A stretch of DNA of 64,000 nt from Thelonectria olida (Eukaryota; Ascomycota; Sordariomycetes; Hypocreales; Nectriaceae): contig JAGPYM010000014.1 of NCBI GenBank assembly GCA_020736575.1, forward strand, positions 1 to 64,000, written 5' to 3'. Made by a program: the position numbers and the translations under genes. The notes under the pieces are model-generated. The model did no database searches, was not told the DNA's origin, and saw nothing but the letters and a program-made list of their open reading frames with translations. Positions 36,855 through 50,500 of this stretch are shown piece by piece; within the stretch, counting starts at the first letter, position 1, and every line of letters begins with the position of its first letter.

Positions 36855-38333
36855 CTAATACAGGGTCCCGTCACCAATAACCAGAATTGGACTCGACTTG
36901 GTATCCGGTCGGTACTTTGCAGCCAGTTCGCGACCCGACTTCCAGCTTCCAGCCTCAAGCATTTGCGCCATCGACAAACTGACGCCCTCTTTGGCGAAAG
37001 TTGCCCCGATAATTGAGTGCAGCTCGTCTAGAAGTGCCACTGTCATCGCACGCCACTCCACAATCACATCAGATGCAGCATCATAGGCAGGCAGCCCCTC
37101 TCCAGATGTTTTCTTTCCCTCTTCGAGAGTGTTTTTTTTCAGCGAAAGGACGCCGAGGTCGTAGAACAGTCCTCCATTGCGGTACTCTGGGAGGCCAGTG
37201 CCCAGCTCGGCGTTGGTCCAGGTGTACCCAAGAAGTCTCACGAAAGGAACCATCAAGGAATATGCCAGCCACTGTGTGAGTTTGTGGAACGGCTGGATTG
37301 TGTTTCGTAGTTGAGCATTGCCATCCTTCTCGGCTTTCTTTACTAGCACAGCAAGAGGCCATGCATCGCCAATGGGCTCGCCATCCACGGACGTCCGGTC
37401 CTTGGGCCACGAGGGGATTAGCGTCTGCTGAAGACACGACCAAAGGTCTTCATAGTTGAGGGCAGTAGAGCCACCAGCCTGTTTGATCAGATAGTCTATT
37501 TACGCGATTATATCAGCGTCGTTACAGGTCGCGAATGGGAGAGGCAAACTTACCCACGAGATTGCCTGGCCGGCCGGATTCTCCAAACATCTCGGGCAGC
37601 TTGAGCAGTGACGCGCCCACATCGTTCAACAGTTGCACCCGAGAAGCGACGCCAACCATCGGGTTTTCGGCGGAAATTTGGAAGAACTCGTTGAACGCTT
37701 CCTCCGTCAGGGACGAAAGACCTTCGCCTACCAGTGGACAACAAATTAGTCAAAGCACTTTTGAGTCAAACATGGACACATACCATCGACTTGGTTGGAC
37801 TGCGTGGCATCTTTGGACACAAATGCCCCGGCTTTGAACATGTGAAGCGATGCGACGGCGATACCCTCGCTTCTGTTGTAGTACTTCTCCTCTCCAGGGA
37901 ATCCAGGCTCCTTGAAACGCCAGTGATCGCCAGCACCGGCGTCGAGAAGGACAGAGACAAAGAAAAGGTCTAGGATGCGACGGGTGACTTCTGTCTTATT
38001 CTCGATGCCGTCTTTGTCCCACTCTTCGAGCAGAGAGGAGATGCGCTGCACATCGCCGACGTTGAAATGTTGCCAGCGACCGTGAGGTGGAATCGTGTCA
38101 AATTTGTCTGGGCCAAAGTCTCGCTGCAACACCGTCAGTTCAAGTCAATAGTCCACACCCTGGGTGAGGAAGATTACCTTGATGACATCGGTCACGAAAT
38201 TCGCAACGTCAACCATGCGTGAGGGGTGGTAGTCAAAGTGGTTGAGCTCGCCCTGCTTGGCAGCATCAAAGACCTTGGAAGCATTCTGGCGAACTGCCTG
38301 GAGGGAAAGTAGATAGTCTCGGTCGTTTGACAT
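36855..38333 (-). CDS. DUF1688 protein, URC4-like uracil catabolism
   Basis: Exons 38333-38178, 38123-37784, 37727-37554 and 37495-36855 join to 436 aa with introns of 54-58 nt. It matches DUF1688 as I know it: VSVLLDAGAGDHWRF followed by RSEGIAVASLHMFKAGAF, and the C-terminal FYDLGVLSL and IVEWRAMTVALLDEL segments. In yeast Lachancea kluyveri the DUF1688 protein Urc4 is needed for the URC route of uracil degradation, which releases urea and a C3 acid; its biochemical step is not settled. No targeting signal. It shares a 1.4 kb upstream region with malate synthase and faces the malonate-semialdehyde dehydrogenase, so the three may act in one carbon-salvage route (inference). Confidence 0.87.
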
Positions 38334-39719
38334 TTTGAAGGTAGATGTATCAATCTTTGTTGCAGTGTACTCAATATTAATTGTGATGATTATTTTGCTC
38401 TGATAGGTGATACCGATGAAGGTGACGGTGAGTGATCGGATCTCGCCGTCAGCTTTCAGGCGGTGGACGTGACACGTCGGTGAAGGCCGCCTCCTTCCTA
38501 CAGGCCGATCACCACCTCCACTAATCTGCATAATCTTTTGGCGTCAAAGTCTCTGGTACGCTGGATTGGGGTGATCATCTCCAACGTTTCCTGGTACCGC
38601 GTGACCCATGGTTGTTATCGCTGGGAGTGATAACTGCACACCTCACGACTCACGACGTTGTGCGGCACAAATATTATTATGCATGCATAAACTGGTCAGG
38701 CAGAAATGGACGCAGCATCAGGCATGAGTACCAATTTGCTTGCAACCCTGAACGACCTATATCATCGTCCGCCAGATTGAAAGATCAGAACCAGTGAGAG
38801 GCATCGTCGTAGCTCTTAGTTGAAGGTGACTAACTTGGTGGATGAATGCTGCCAATTTCACCTTGGTGGGCTCCCGGGGAAGGGTGCAGGATTCCGCGGT
38901 ACACCAGCCCTTCAAGCGACGGTAACCAATAACACCAAGTCTGGGACGCCATCAAGGCATAAGCTATGAGGCTCTTCGAGAGTCCAATGCATCTTGTGTC
39001 GGAGGTGAACATATACCATTGAGTAGCGATGGCCCGGAGTGTTGCTGCAGTGTGACAAGTTCTTGCCAACGGTGAGCGACTCAATAAAGTATGCAAAGGA
39101 TGATGAGAGGAAAGAGGGTTCCTCAGAAATGGAATTGAGGCTGGATTGGAATTGGGAAAGTTAAAGTGAGAGCATCACAACCGAATTGCTCTTACTTTTA
39201 TTTACCAGCCTCTAATCGCCAAGAATCATCCGCATCCAGCCGGACGTCTGGTGGCGAGACGATAACATCATTGGTCCGAACCATATCTCAGATCAATATC
39301 CTGAAGACTCCTATTTCGGAGCGATGAAAAAAATTGAGAGAATCGACATTGGTTGGCGGTATATCTTTCGGGGTTGAATCATGTCTTTGCACGACTCAGA
39401 GCCGGTCTGAATGAGCTTCGGATCAAGTTCCCGACGGCGTCCGCCACGAGAGTGAGCCCCGGGAGCACATCCGACTATCACCAAAAGCATCTCAAACCAG
39501 CTCGGGAGGGCCCCCGGGTTCAATTGACTCCGAGATTCGGTGAAACATACCGAAAAGGAGATGCGTCGGGTTAACCTGGAGAGTCTATTGAAACTCCGAT
39601 TATACTTTAGACAGCAGGGCTTATACAAGTATAAGATATTGGAATCATGATGAAGGAAACTAAGTTGAGAAAGTAGAATCGCTTACACACTCGTCTAATC
39701 GCAACGATCAAGATTCACC
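38334..39719. promoter_or_regulatory. divergent promoter region (URC4-like / malate synthase)
   Basis: A 1386 bp region between two divergent start codons. It contains a CCAAT pentamer near 38924. No coding signal; several short ORFs lack motifs. The shared region would allow joint control of the two genes. Confidence 0.5.
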
Positions 39720-41537
39720 ATGGTTCTCGTTCCTCATAAGCCCCAACAATTCTCCATCCTTGGAGAGGTCGATGATGCTGGCCATAAGATCTTGACTGAG
39801 GAGGCTATCCAGTTCCTCTCCATTCTACACAGATCTTTCGAATCGACCAGACAAGAACTACTTCATCGCCGTGTTCTTCGTCAACGGAAGTTTGATGCTG
39901 GAGAGCTTCCTGATTTTTTGCCCGAAACAAAGGACGTTCGTGATGATGGACGATGGCGAGGCGCTGCGCCTGCACCTGGTTTGGCCGACCGAAGAGTGGA
40001 AATCACCGGCCCAACTGACCGAAAGATGATCGTCAATGCTCTCAACTCTCCCGTGTATGCGTACATGGCCGATTTTGAAGGTATGTACAAATGTGATTAA
40101 TAGTTGGGGGCTAGCATCGCTAATTCACACAGATTCACTTACACCAACCTGGAGCAATGTCCTCCAGGGTCAAGTCAACTTATACGATGCCGTGCGCCGT
40201 CAAATTGATTTCACCCTTGGTGCGAAAGATTACAGGCTCAAGGAGGGAAAACTTCCCACTTTGATCTGCCGAACCCGTGGATGGCACTTGGACGAAGCTC
40301 ATTTCCTTGTTGACGGCGCTCCCATCTCCGGAGCCCTGTTTGACTTTGGCCTTTACTTTTTCCACAACGCCAAAGAACTCATTGCGCGAGGCACTGGACC
40401 ATACTTTTATTTGCCCAAGCTAGAATCCCACCTGGAGGCCCGTCTCTGGAATGACGTGTATAATGTTGCACAGGACTTCTTGGGTATTTCTCGAGGCACA
40501 ATCCGTGGCACCGTCTTAGTCGAGACTATCACCGCTGTCTTCGAGATGGACGAAGTAAGAATTGCTTCAAACGTGGCGTTGGGACAACCGGCTAACTAAG
40601 TGAACTAGATAATCTATGAACTGAAGGACCACATCGCTGGATTGAACTGCGGTCGATGGGATTACATCTTCACCTTCATCAAGTGCTTCCGGAATCGTCC
40701 CGATTTCATCCTCCCCGACCGAGCAGACGTCACAATGACTGTTCCATTTATGGATGCCTATGTCAAGCTCCTCATCAGCACTTGTCATCGTCGCGGCGTT
40801 CATGCCATGGGCGGAATGGCCGCTCTCATCCCAATCAAAAGCAACGAGGAGGCCAATGCAAAGGCAATGGCCAACGTGCGTGCGGACAAGCTTCGCGAAG
40901 CCCTTGCAGGACACGATGGAACATGGGTGGCTCATCCCGCGTTGGCACCTATCGCTGAAGAGGTTTTCAACACTTACATGCCGACTGCAAACCAAATCTT
41001 CCGTCGCCCACCGCTTGCTCAAGTCACCAGGGATGACCTTCTCAACCCAAAAATGCCGGGCAGCATTACTATCGAGGGAGTGAAAAAGAACATTCATGTA
41101 TGCCTCGTGTACATGGAGGCTTGGCTGAGGGGAATTGGATGCAGTCCCATCAACTATCTCATGGTAAGCTCACTTCATCATCATTGAAGCCCCGATCTAA
41201 CGTCAAGTTCGTACAGGAGGATGCCGCCACTGCAGAAGTGTCTCGAAGCCAACTTTGGCAATGGGCCCGCCACAGGGCCAGCACTGTCGAAGGAATCAGA
41301 CTAGATAAGAGCCTGTTGATGAAGCTTTTGGATGAGCAGGTGGAGGAGATTCTGAAGTCGGCGCCAGGCGAGAACAAGTTTGGTCTTACCGCTGAGTATC
41401 TTCGCAAGCAAATTACTGGCGAGGAGTACACCGGGTTTTTGACCGAGTAAGTGCACGACTTTGCCCTTGCAGATGAAGCAGATTTGCTAACAAGCGAAAG
41501 ATTGCTCTATGATGATGTGACTACAACGAAGAAATAA
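39720..41537 (+). CDS. malate synthase
   Basis: placeholder. Confidence 0.9.
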
Positions 41538-44500
41538 TTACAAGACGACGACGGCATCGGGTGGAGGGACGAATGCAAAATGAGACGGAGAGAGAGTGAT
41601 AAATGATCCAGAGATTCATTCACAGGCTACAGCACTGCGCATAGTTTGGTTAATTCATGCAGCATCATTCCCTACGTTCTCCCATGTGTTCCTATGATGA
41701 GCTCGCTCAGCTGACAGTTCTGGTCACACCCGAAAGCAAAACCAGATTTAGCAAAGCCGTACAGTGACTGGTCGATCCCCACGAGTATGTAAGAGTAAGC
41801 CAAAAACAAAAGAGGAACGATCCGTTTCTACAAAGATTTATTTTTGTTGATTTGTTTCATTCATTTCTTCTCTATAATCCCTCACTATCGGCAGACCTAT
41901 GGAGGGTTTGATTGAAATATCTTGCCTATCTCGGCCCAGTCCACCTCATCTACTCCCGTGAGCGGCAAGTTAGGATCATTGAAACAAGAGTAAATATCGC
42001 CCGCCTGGTCAATCAAGTCGAATCCCAAAGCATCTGGTATATCAAAATCCAGAGCCACTCCCCCATGCTCAGAACTAGTCAGCCCGATGGATCTGGCGTT
42101 CAGCCACGGGCTGAGAGATTGGCTCGCAATGCTCATTTCCCCTAATCCCTCTTGAGGAACAGAGACATCACAGGTGCCCACAGTTGCATCAATCATTTCA
42201 GACGATTGCACTTCCATCGTCTGATTCTTGAGCCATCTCCAGTCCTCTGACATGTCGTCTGGTGACCAAACGTGACTACAAAAAACTTGAAGTTCGTGAA
42301 ATCGCTGCTGAGCTGCCTTATTGCCTGCATTTGACAAATACTGGAGTACTTCGGCAGCCTCAAGAAGCCCTTCGGGGGGTTCTTGGGGTCATCGCTGCGA
42401 ATGAAGCCCATCATCACCAGCACAAACGCAGCCGAAAATGTGGCATCCAAGTCGAAATAGCCAAACAGAGCTAAAAGATATGAGGCATGTTTTCCTGTTG
42501 GGATGTAAGGGCAATTTACCGATTGTTTTGTCTTTCTTGAGTGAGGACAAAATTTGTATGCTCTTGCTCGCCGCCTCCAAGCATGACTGCGTGAGCCGGG
42601 AGACGACTGAGGTCATCGGCGCTTGAGGACAATTTTCCTTGGACGATTGAACCTTTTCCTTGACACACTGAAGAATAATTGGCCGAATACATAATATGAT
42701 TGCCTTCGTGGAAGATGAGTAAGAGTTCTCTTCCATTCCAAGAGTACAGTGGCACGTACCTGATATAGCATCAAGTAGAGGGATGCACTCGTCCTCGTCA
42801 CTGTCAATTGCGAGTCTGAGAATTCAATTGAGAAGGCACTTGGTATTGACTTCCCAGTCTCGTACAGGCTTTGAAGAGTTTGGCGAATCTTCTTAACAAG
42901 CTCGTTTTGAGTGATGGTTGCGTTTCCGTAAAAGGCTTCAAGTTGAAGCAGAGTTAGAGGATTTCATCTAGGAGTTGTGTGGTTGAGCATGTGAAGATAA
43001 GTGCTTACATGTCATTATCTCTCCTGTTGCCCGAGCTATTCGGATGTTCAAGATCATGGGCAACGGCGGGTGGAAGCCAGCGCTGCCTTTTGGTAGGTCA
43101 GCCCGAAGCTGTCGATCATCGGCCCCTGTCGGGAGCCCAAGACCAGCAGATAATCGTCTCGAGGAGTCAGCACAGACACTGGCGAAGAGTGCATGTTGAC
43201 TCACCGGTCAAGCATGTAAGCCGTCCACCACACCCGATTGCGATGGCAGATTTCTGAAGTGAGGCCTGTTTGTTCGCTATGCGGCAGAGAACAACCCAAT
43301 GCTATAGCCAATCGTACAGCAGATCCGATCTACAGCAATTCGTTTTTAGTTTAGGTCGCTTCTTATTCTGTGCCCAGTTTCTCAAACGTACATAAAGATA
43401 TGCATCGTGTTTCCGATCACACCACTGCAGATACAGGGTAATTAAGCACAAGATCTCGACGGACAGAATTCCATGAGATCCTAGTTGGTGCATCGGAGGA
43501 AGTCTGCGTATTGATTCTGCGAAAAAGTTGTTTCCAGGGGGCTTATCTGATCCGTCGCTCGTTGAACCGATGAGCATTGCGACCGCCATGACCAGTAAGT
43601 ACTCGGTGAACCAGATGCTCCCCATCTGACGGATTCGAGTCGAATCATTCAGATAGAGCCGATCCAACTCATCGGAGAACCGCCGAGAGTCAATGAAGTG
43701 CTGATTTACGCCGAGTAGTGAGACGAAAGCTTCAAAGAGCTGATACGACCTTTCCCTGGGAAGTAATATCGGTGGAGGCACATCATTCAATAGATCTGTC
43801 ACATTGCGCCATTGGGCACTCGAGGGGTCCTCGAGCCTCAAAGAAACGACTGTTTGGTTGGCGGGAGAAGACTCCTGACTCTGGCTACTGCCGGCGTGGT
43901 CGCGAAAGATGGACCTAACGCGCGATTCGAAAGCAGGGCCAGGAGCCAATTCGGTGGCTTGGATAACAAGTTAGTAGTAGAAGCAACGTGAAATTGCGCC
44001 ACACGACAAACCTGGGCTCAATGGTAGTTCGCCTTGCGCAGTTGAGGCGAGATCCGGGGGATCTTGGTGGCCATCATCGCCATCCAGCTCTAATTCTAAA
44101 GCAGCTGGTTCCGTCACCGGCGTCACCTGGGCCTGGTTTTCCGAGTTCGCTGACCCTCATCAGTATTGGGAGAAGTGAGGAAACAGGTAAAGGCGTACGT
44201 GTGGTTCTCTGCTGGAGCTTCTCTTCTTGATTTCTGATAGTATCTCGCAATCTCTGCACGTATCTGTCCCGTCAAATGTCAATAGGCACGACAGCTTGCG
44301 TGCGCATGTCGGGACTTACGCCTCAGAGTATCCTCGCCGACTGGAGATTCCAAACCGGCAATCGAGCCCTTGGCGGCTACAGGTCTGGCAAGGCGAGTTG
44401 CCAGAGCATTTCACCTTTCGACGGCGACAATTTTCGCAGCTGGTGAGAGTCGGTTAGTCATCCGTCTACCAATGCATGAAGTATTTCCTCACTTACGCAT

Positions 44501-47500
44501 TTGCAGATCGGGTAAAGCCAGAAGCAGCAGGTGGCATTGGATTAATTGACGATTGTATTGAAGCGCAATGCGTTGACGACTCTCAGTGAATGGGCAGTGC
44601 TGGGTCTTGCGGAGTCGCGAATCGCCATGAGAAGCGGCCCCCTCACAAGATAAACCAGGTAACGATCATCGGAAGAATGCATGTTCCACATTCCGATATT
44701 CATGTGCAACACCAGCATTAATCCCAATCCCTGAATTCTGGGGAGTACCTGTTGGCATCTACTTTAACTTCGATTAACGACGCAGTTCAATTCAGTTTGG
44801 GAGCTTTCGCTATTTGGTGGGCAACTGGAAATTGCTCGCCAGTGTAACTGGGAGGGCTTATTATGACGCAAGCCCGAAAACGGTCCCCACGATCCACGCA
44901 TTTCACATGGGCGGCGAAGGAGGACATTGCGTTATTCGAAAATAAGTCTAGATAAGGGCCATTGACACAGGAGACAGATAGAAAATAAGCGTATGTCCAC
45001 CGGGGGTGTTTTAAAATGACAAAAGGGCGTCGGTTCACGACCGACATCGCTCGGCAACGTCCCGATCGAGGCGGGTAATACCCGAGGGCGTCAACACAGC
45101 AGCAAAATGTGCTCCAGGTACTCTACTGAGACAATCGATCAGTGGCATTCGCTACAAATGTAAGCCATTTGATTCTTGATAGTCAATACTATTCAATTAT
45201 CTAAATATTAGTTCCCAGTTAATAGTCGTCTTGGTTCCAGCAAGTCAGGACGTCCAAAGAATCCGCAAGTCAAGTCGGCCAAGCCCACGGTGCATCAGCT
45301 CGGAAGAGGCCCCCGAACTGCAAGATAGCAACAGGCTAGTTAGTCATACAGCCCAATAAAGAGAGCGAGAGAGCGACAGGTTCTGCATGATAAGCTTAAC
45401 AGGCGCAAATCATCAAAAAAGCCTGCTCTCAGATCAGTCTGCCAGGATTGATCCCATCGCCATGGCCACAGTATTTCACCTAGCCATTTTGGAGACCGAC
45501 ACCACTCCCACGTCGATATCCGACGTTGAGGGAACATATGCTGATATCGTGGAGAAATTCGTCCGATGCGGGTTGGATCAAGCCGAGAAGCCAATTCCCG
45601 AGGTCAGGATAACGAAATGGAACGTTGTTGAGGGACAATCATATCCCGACTTGGCGGAAGTTGATGCGATATTTTTGACCGCTGGAAGTAAGGCTCCAAG
45701 GTCCCCAGACCACGTCCGTCGACAATTGACTGAAACCTACCTCAGGATATTCCGCCTATGATGATTATCCGTGGGCATTCCGACTCATGGGCTTGATCCA
45801 AAAGGCATATGAGAAGGAGATCCCCATGCTAGCCATCTGCTACGGCCATCAAATCCTTGCAAGGGCGTTGGGGGGGAAGGTCACAATAAACCCCAAAGGG
45901 TCCGAGTTGTCCGTCACTTCAATCGATCTGACACCGCAGGGAGCCGACCTTTTTGGGGTCAAGTCTTTGGTAAGTCCCTCCGTAAGCCTGTAATTATTTT
46001 CACCGGTCTCATACTTCTGTGGTAGAATGTTCACCAGATGCATCTCGATGCTGTCGTAGAACTGCCACCGGGCATGGACATCATCGGTTCAAGCTCCCGC
46101 TGCGATGTACAGCTACTTTATCAAAAGGGTCGTGTATTCGGTATTCAAGGACATCCGGAGGCGAATTCATTCGTTATCAAGGAGTCTTTGAAAGCTCGCT
46201 TGTGTCAGAATTTGATTGACAGCGATACATATCACGATGCGATGTCCCAGGCGGATCGTGTGCATGACGGCAAGCTATTCTCTCGAGTTGTTCCCAGATT
46301 TTTATTTGACGATTGCTAGCGTCCATAGACATGCAATAGAGATATTATTCCACACTTAAACAAGATTCATACTTTTCAGAAAAGGCCCTGGTTGCATGAA
46401 GGCCATGTTCAATCAAGTAGCTCAATTCTGTATTGTGGCACCCAGGTCGCCGTCGCGCTGACACCAGCCTGGAAGTTCGGCTTCTTTTCTCTGTGCAAAA
46501 TCTCGGAGCAGTTGCGTCTATCAAGACTTGGCTATCCAAATGTCCTGTATTTCTGGTAATTGACTATGTCAAGCGACCGCAGTTGAAGGGCACGCCCTTT
46601 GCGTAACATCACGGTTAGATGGCCGCGCCTCGCTTATCTGCCTTTCGGCTGCGAACCGAAGCTAGTCAAATTCCGTTGATCATCTTTCCTTCCCCGCATC
46701 AGGGTGTTTAAAACACATGGCCAAAATCTGATAAAGATGTCGGACTTGAATGAAGAGATATTCCGATTTGTTCTGCGATTGGCAAGATGCGCAGTCGTGC
46801 CGTTCTTCGCTTGATTCGAAATGATACGTTCATTTCAGGACATCCTCGCTGGGCCCAAATCACGTCGCCTTTGTTCCGGCATAGAGGCTACACAACAGCA
46901 AAATGGCCTGAGAATATGCTTCCCCCACACTCGTTACTACCGACAAGGATGTTGTTACGATCCTTCCTGATCGCGGCTGTTTCAAGCCATCGATGGCTCT
47001 TGGACCCCAGTCTGGCAGTCTTGTCGTTTCTATCCAAGCCACGCCAGGGTCTTCTGAGCGTGGAAAGCAACCCGATCCTTTATGCAATCTTCAAGAAAAC
47101 GCTTTACAATCATTTTTGTGCCGGAGAAAACTCGGCGGAAGTTACCACCACTATCAAACAGATCAAGGACATGGGTTTCAAAGGTGTCATTCTCACCTAC
47201 GCTCGTGAAGTGGTCGTTGACGCGTCGGGCAAGGATGGGAACACAATTGCGCAGCAATCAGAATCTCCTTCCGGTGCTTCAAAGGCCTCTCAAGATCCAG
47301 ATATCGAAGCGTGGAGGCAAGGTGTGCTGGAGACTGTGCAAATGGTTGGCGAGGGTGATTATTTAGCTCTTAAGTAAGCTACCTTGAACTGATTCTCATC
47401 CGCAAGCATCTGACACTTGACAGGTTTACTGGCGCTGGGAAGACCGCTCTTGATTGTCTTGCTTCTGGGGAGCCTCTGGCGCCGCAGATGAGCGACGCCA

Positions 47501-50500
47501 TTAATGAGCTCTGCGAGGAGGCGGCAAAGCGAGGAGCGAGCATTCTTGTTGATGCCGAGCAGCAATTCGTTCAGGCAAGCATCGACGCAGTCGCGCTGGA
47601 GCTCATGGAAAAATATAACCGATCGGGTAAAGCCGTCGTATATAATACTTACCAGGCTTATCTCAAGTCAACACCAGGCACCCTTCGACAGCACCTGAAG
47701 TTGGCCAAAGCGAAGAACTTCACCATCGGCGTGAAGCTGGTTAGAGGAGCATACATCAACTCGGAACCGCGCCCCTTAATTAACGACACAAAACAAGACA
47801 CGGATAACTCATACGATTTTATCTCACGAGGATTGTTATCATTTAAATATGGCGGGATTGAAGGCGAGCTACCGAAGGTTGATCTTTTCTTGGCCACTCA
47901 CAATAAAGAGAGTGCCCTCAAGGCTCACAATCTGCAAAAAGCACGATCGGATTGCGGCTTGCCAATGACCAAATTGCAGTACGGCCAACTCCTCGGAATG
48001 GCTGATGAGGTGAGTTGCACCCTGCTACAACTGGGGCAAGCCGCGAGCGGCTGTAGGCCGGCTGTATCGCCAGAGGTTTACAAGTGTCTGAGCTGGGGAA
48101 CGCTTGGCGATTGTCTCTCTTATTTACTGCGAAGGGCTTTAGAGAATCGGGATGCTGTGAGTAGGACCAAGACGGAATATTTGGCATTGAGGGCCGAGGT
48201 TTGGAGACGGCTATTGGGTAGTCTGGGGATTAGAAGGAATTAGACGAAGCCCATGCAAGACTTCTCTCATTTTATATTGAATAAAGAGTAAGAATCTATA
48301 ATTAATGTGATAAGGTGAGATTTTAAGTACAATACCAATGTTAGTTTACATGATTAGTGAAGGCACAAAGATGATAGAGCGCTCTCTCAATCCTTCTGAG
48401 AAAATCACGTCAAACTTCCTTAGCCTCGGCAGTACCCTTCCACCAGCGCCAGACAGCTTGGCAATAAAACCATGTTTCGAGCGTGCCGAAGATGCTCAGG
48501 ATAATGATGAGGACAATCTTCATGTTCTTGCCAATGCCAAGGGCCTCAAAGCTGAAGGCTGGATATGAGGGATTGGCATTATTTGGCTGTTGAGGATCAG
48601 GCTCTTTTTTGACGGTAATCGATTCGGGCTTTGTCTCTTGTGCCCATAGTGCCTTTTGATTTGAGAAGAGTCGCAGGCGTGAGCGCGTCGTGGCTCGAGT
48701 CAGATGAGTTGTGGGCCGAAGGCGGAACAGGCCACGGGTGATATTGTGCATCTTCAATCAAAGCGACTAATCGATTTAGAGGTGGTTCTAAGGCACTCTT
48801 GGGTCTGAATTCGAAATATGAGTTATAAAGCAAAAAGATGAAAATCCACGCTGACAAATTGAAATGAAGCCAGCAGGTGAGCCTGAGAGTACGAAATACG
48901 AAGCTCCCACCTCGGCAGGCGGGCAGCATTGGCAGCTTGCACGTGTCTTGTCACGTGATTGAATCCGAGTAGTGGATTCTTTACCATCTTGTTATGATTT
49001 GCTCAAGCGCAATACTTAAAATAGTATATTCGAACAATAAGCAGTCATCGTGTGCTCGCGAATATTGGTGTTGGGCTTTGTTGGAATTGATTGGTGTGGA
49101 TGAGTCAGTCATGACTGATTGTACTTCGTTCGGAGAAGCATGTACCCCAGTTCAACTCCAGGGACAACGCGTGATGAGAGACTCTTGGCGACGTACTTGA
49201 AATGTGAAATCTCCCCATCTTCTCCCCATTCTCTCGATGTCAACATGCACGTAAGCAAGAGATTCAATCTCGAGATCTTTCCCCACGATTTCTAGGATTC
49301 TTCATCCAGGGTAGCGTCTCAATATGCGGGGTTCTCACCACCACCACCCTAGCCACCACCACCACACACACCGCGAAATGGTCCAGCCCCTTTCAAGTTG
49401 GAGAGAATGGGTTCAGAAAGTGCGGGGGAACCAATCCGCGCCTCGTCATTGCACGGATACCCCGGACTACGCCTCCATCGGCCCACACGAAAGAGGCCAC
49501 GAGAGAGGCTCGGCTAATAAGGCGGCAAATAAAGTCGGCTGGTCATTACAAGAACTTGGCTGTCTTCGCTGTAGCCGTGTTTGACCCGCGTAGCCAGCAT
49601 TTGTTCTCCTCATCTCCTCCATTCTTGTCTGTCGGGAGCATCTCCTGCGCGAGCTTGACACCTCGCAACCTGCCCTCGGCTCCCCTTTTCCGCTCCCAGC
49701 CTCCCAGCGCCGTCAGCATAGACGCAATGGAAGACTCGCCCCCCGGCGATGACCCGCTCCAGGAGGTCGGGGCTGGCCCTGAAGTGGACGCGTCCAACCA
49801 ACCCCAAGTTCCCTCGGCAAAAGGGAACAAGAAGCGGGCATCTCGCGCCTGTCTTCCGTGCCGATCGAGAAAAGTCAGGTGTATTGTCACTAGCTCCAAG
49901 GAGCCGTGCATAAACTGCCGGCTAGACGAGAAGGAGTGTGTTTTTGTGGCTAGGTCCAAGATTGTGTACGATGAAACAGCCCTGCTCCCTGGATCAAACT
50001 AACGACAGTGCAGAAGAGGAGCCTCTCGACAGGTCGCCAATGTCGCCAAAGCAGCAGCTTCCTCCACTTCACCACCTCGAGATGACCCCAAGGCGCTAGA
50101 GGAAGAGACTGTCGTCTCTGCCGCTGACGAATCAGTGTCGCTGGTAGGGGACCCTATGTCGGTGGATGTTCCTCCTCAAGAATTGCCAAGTGACTTGAAC
50201 CGTCATGATGACTTGAACAATTATGACTATGGTAAGTCCGAGAAGTTGATACAAACCCAACATGCTAACTCATTCCAAAGGGACCTTTGATATCCCTCCC
50301 TTCTCGTCAACATGTCCAGACCCAGGCCTCCTTGAATGTCCTTGGTTACAACAAGAGGGAACACAACAGCTCCTTTTTGACCCAACAAACCCGGACTATT
50401 CCATCCTGGAGGCCCCCAAGACTCAGTCGCTATCGCCTGAAGACCTCGACTATCTTTACCGACAAGGATGTTTCGTTGTGCCACATAGAAAGATCCTCGA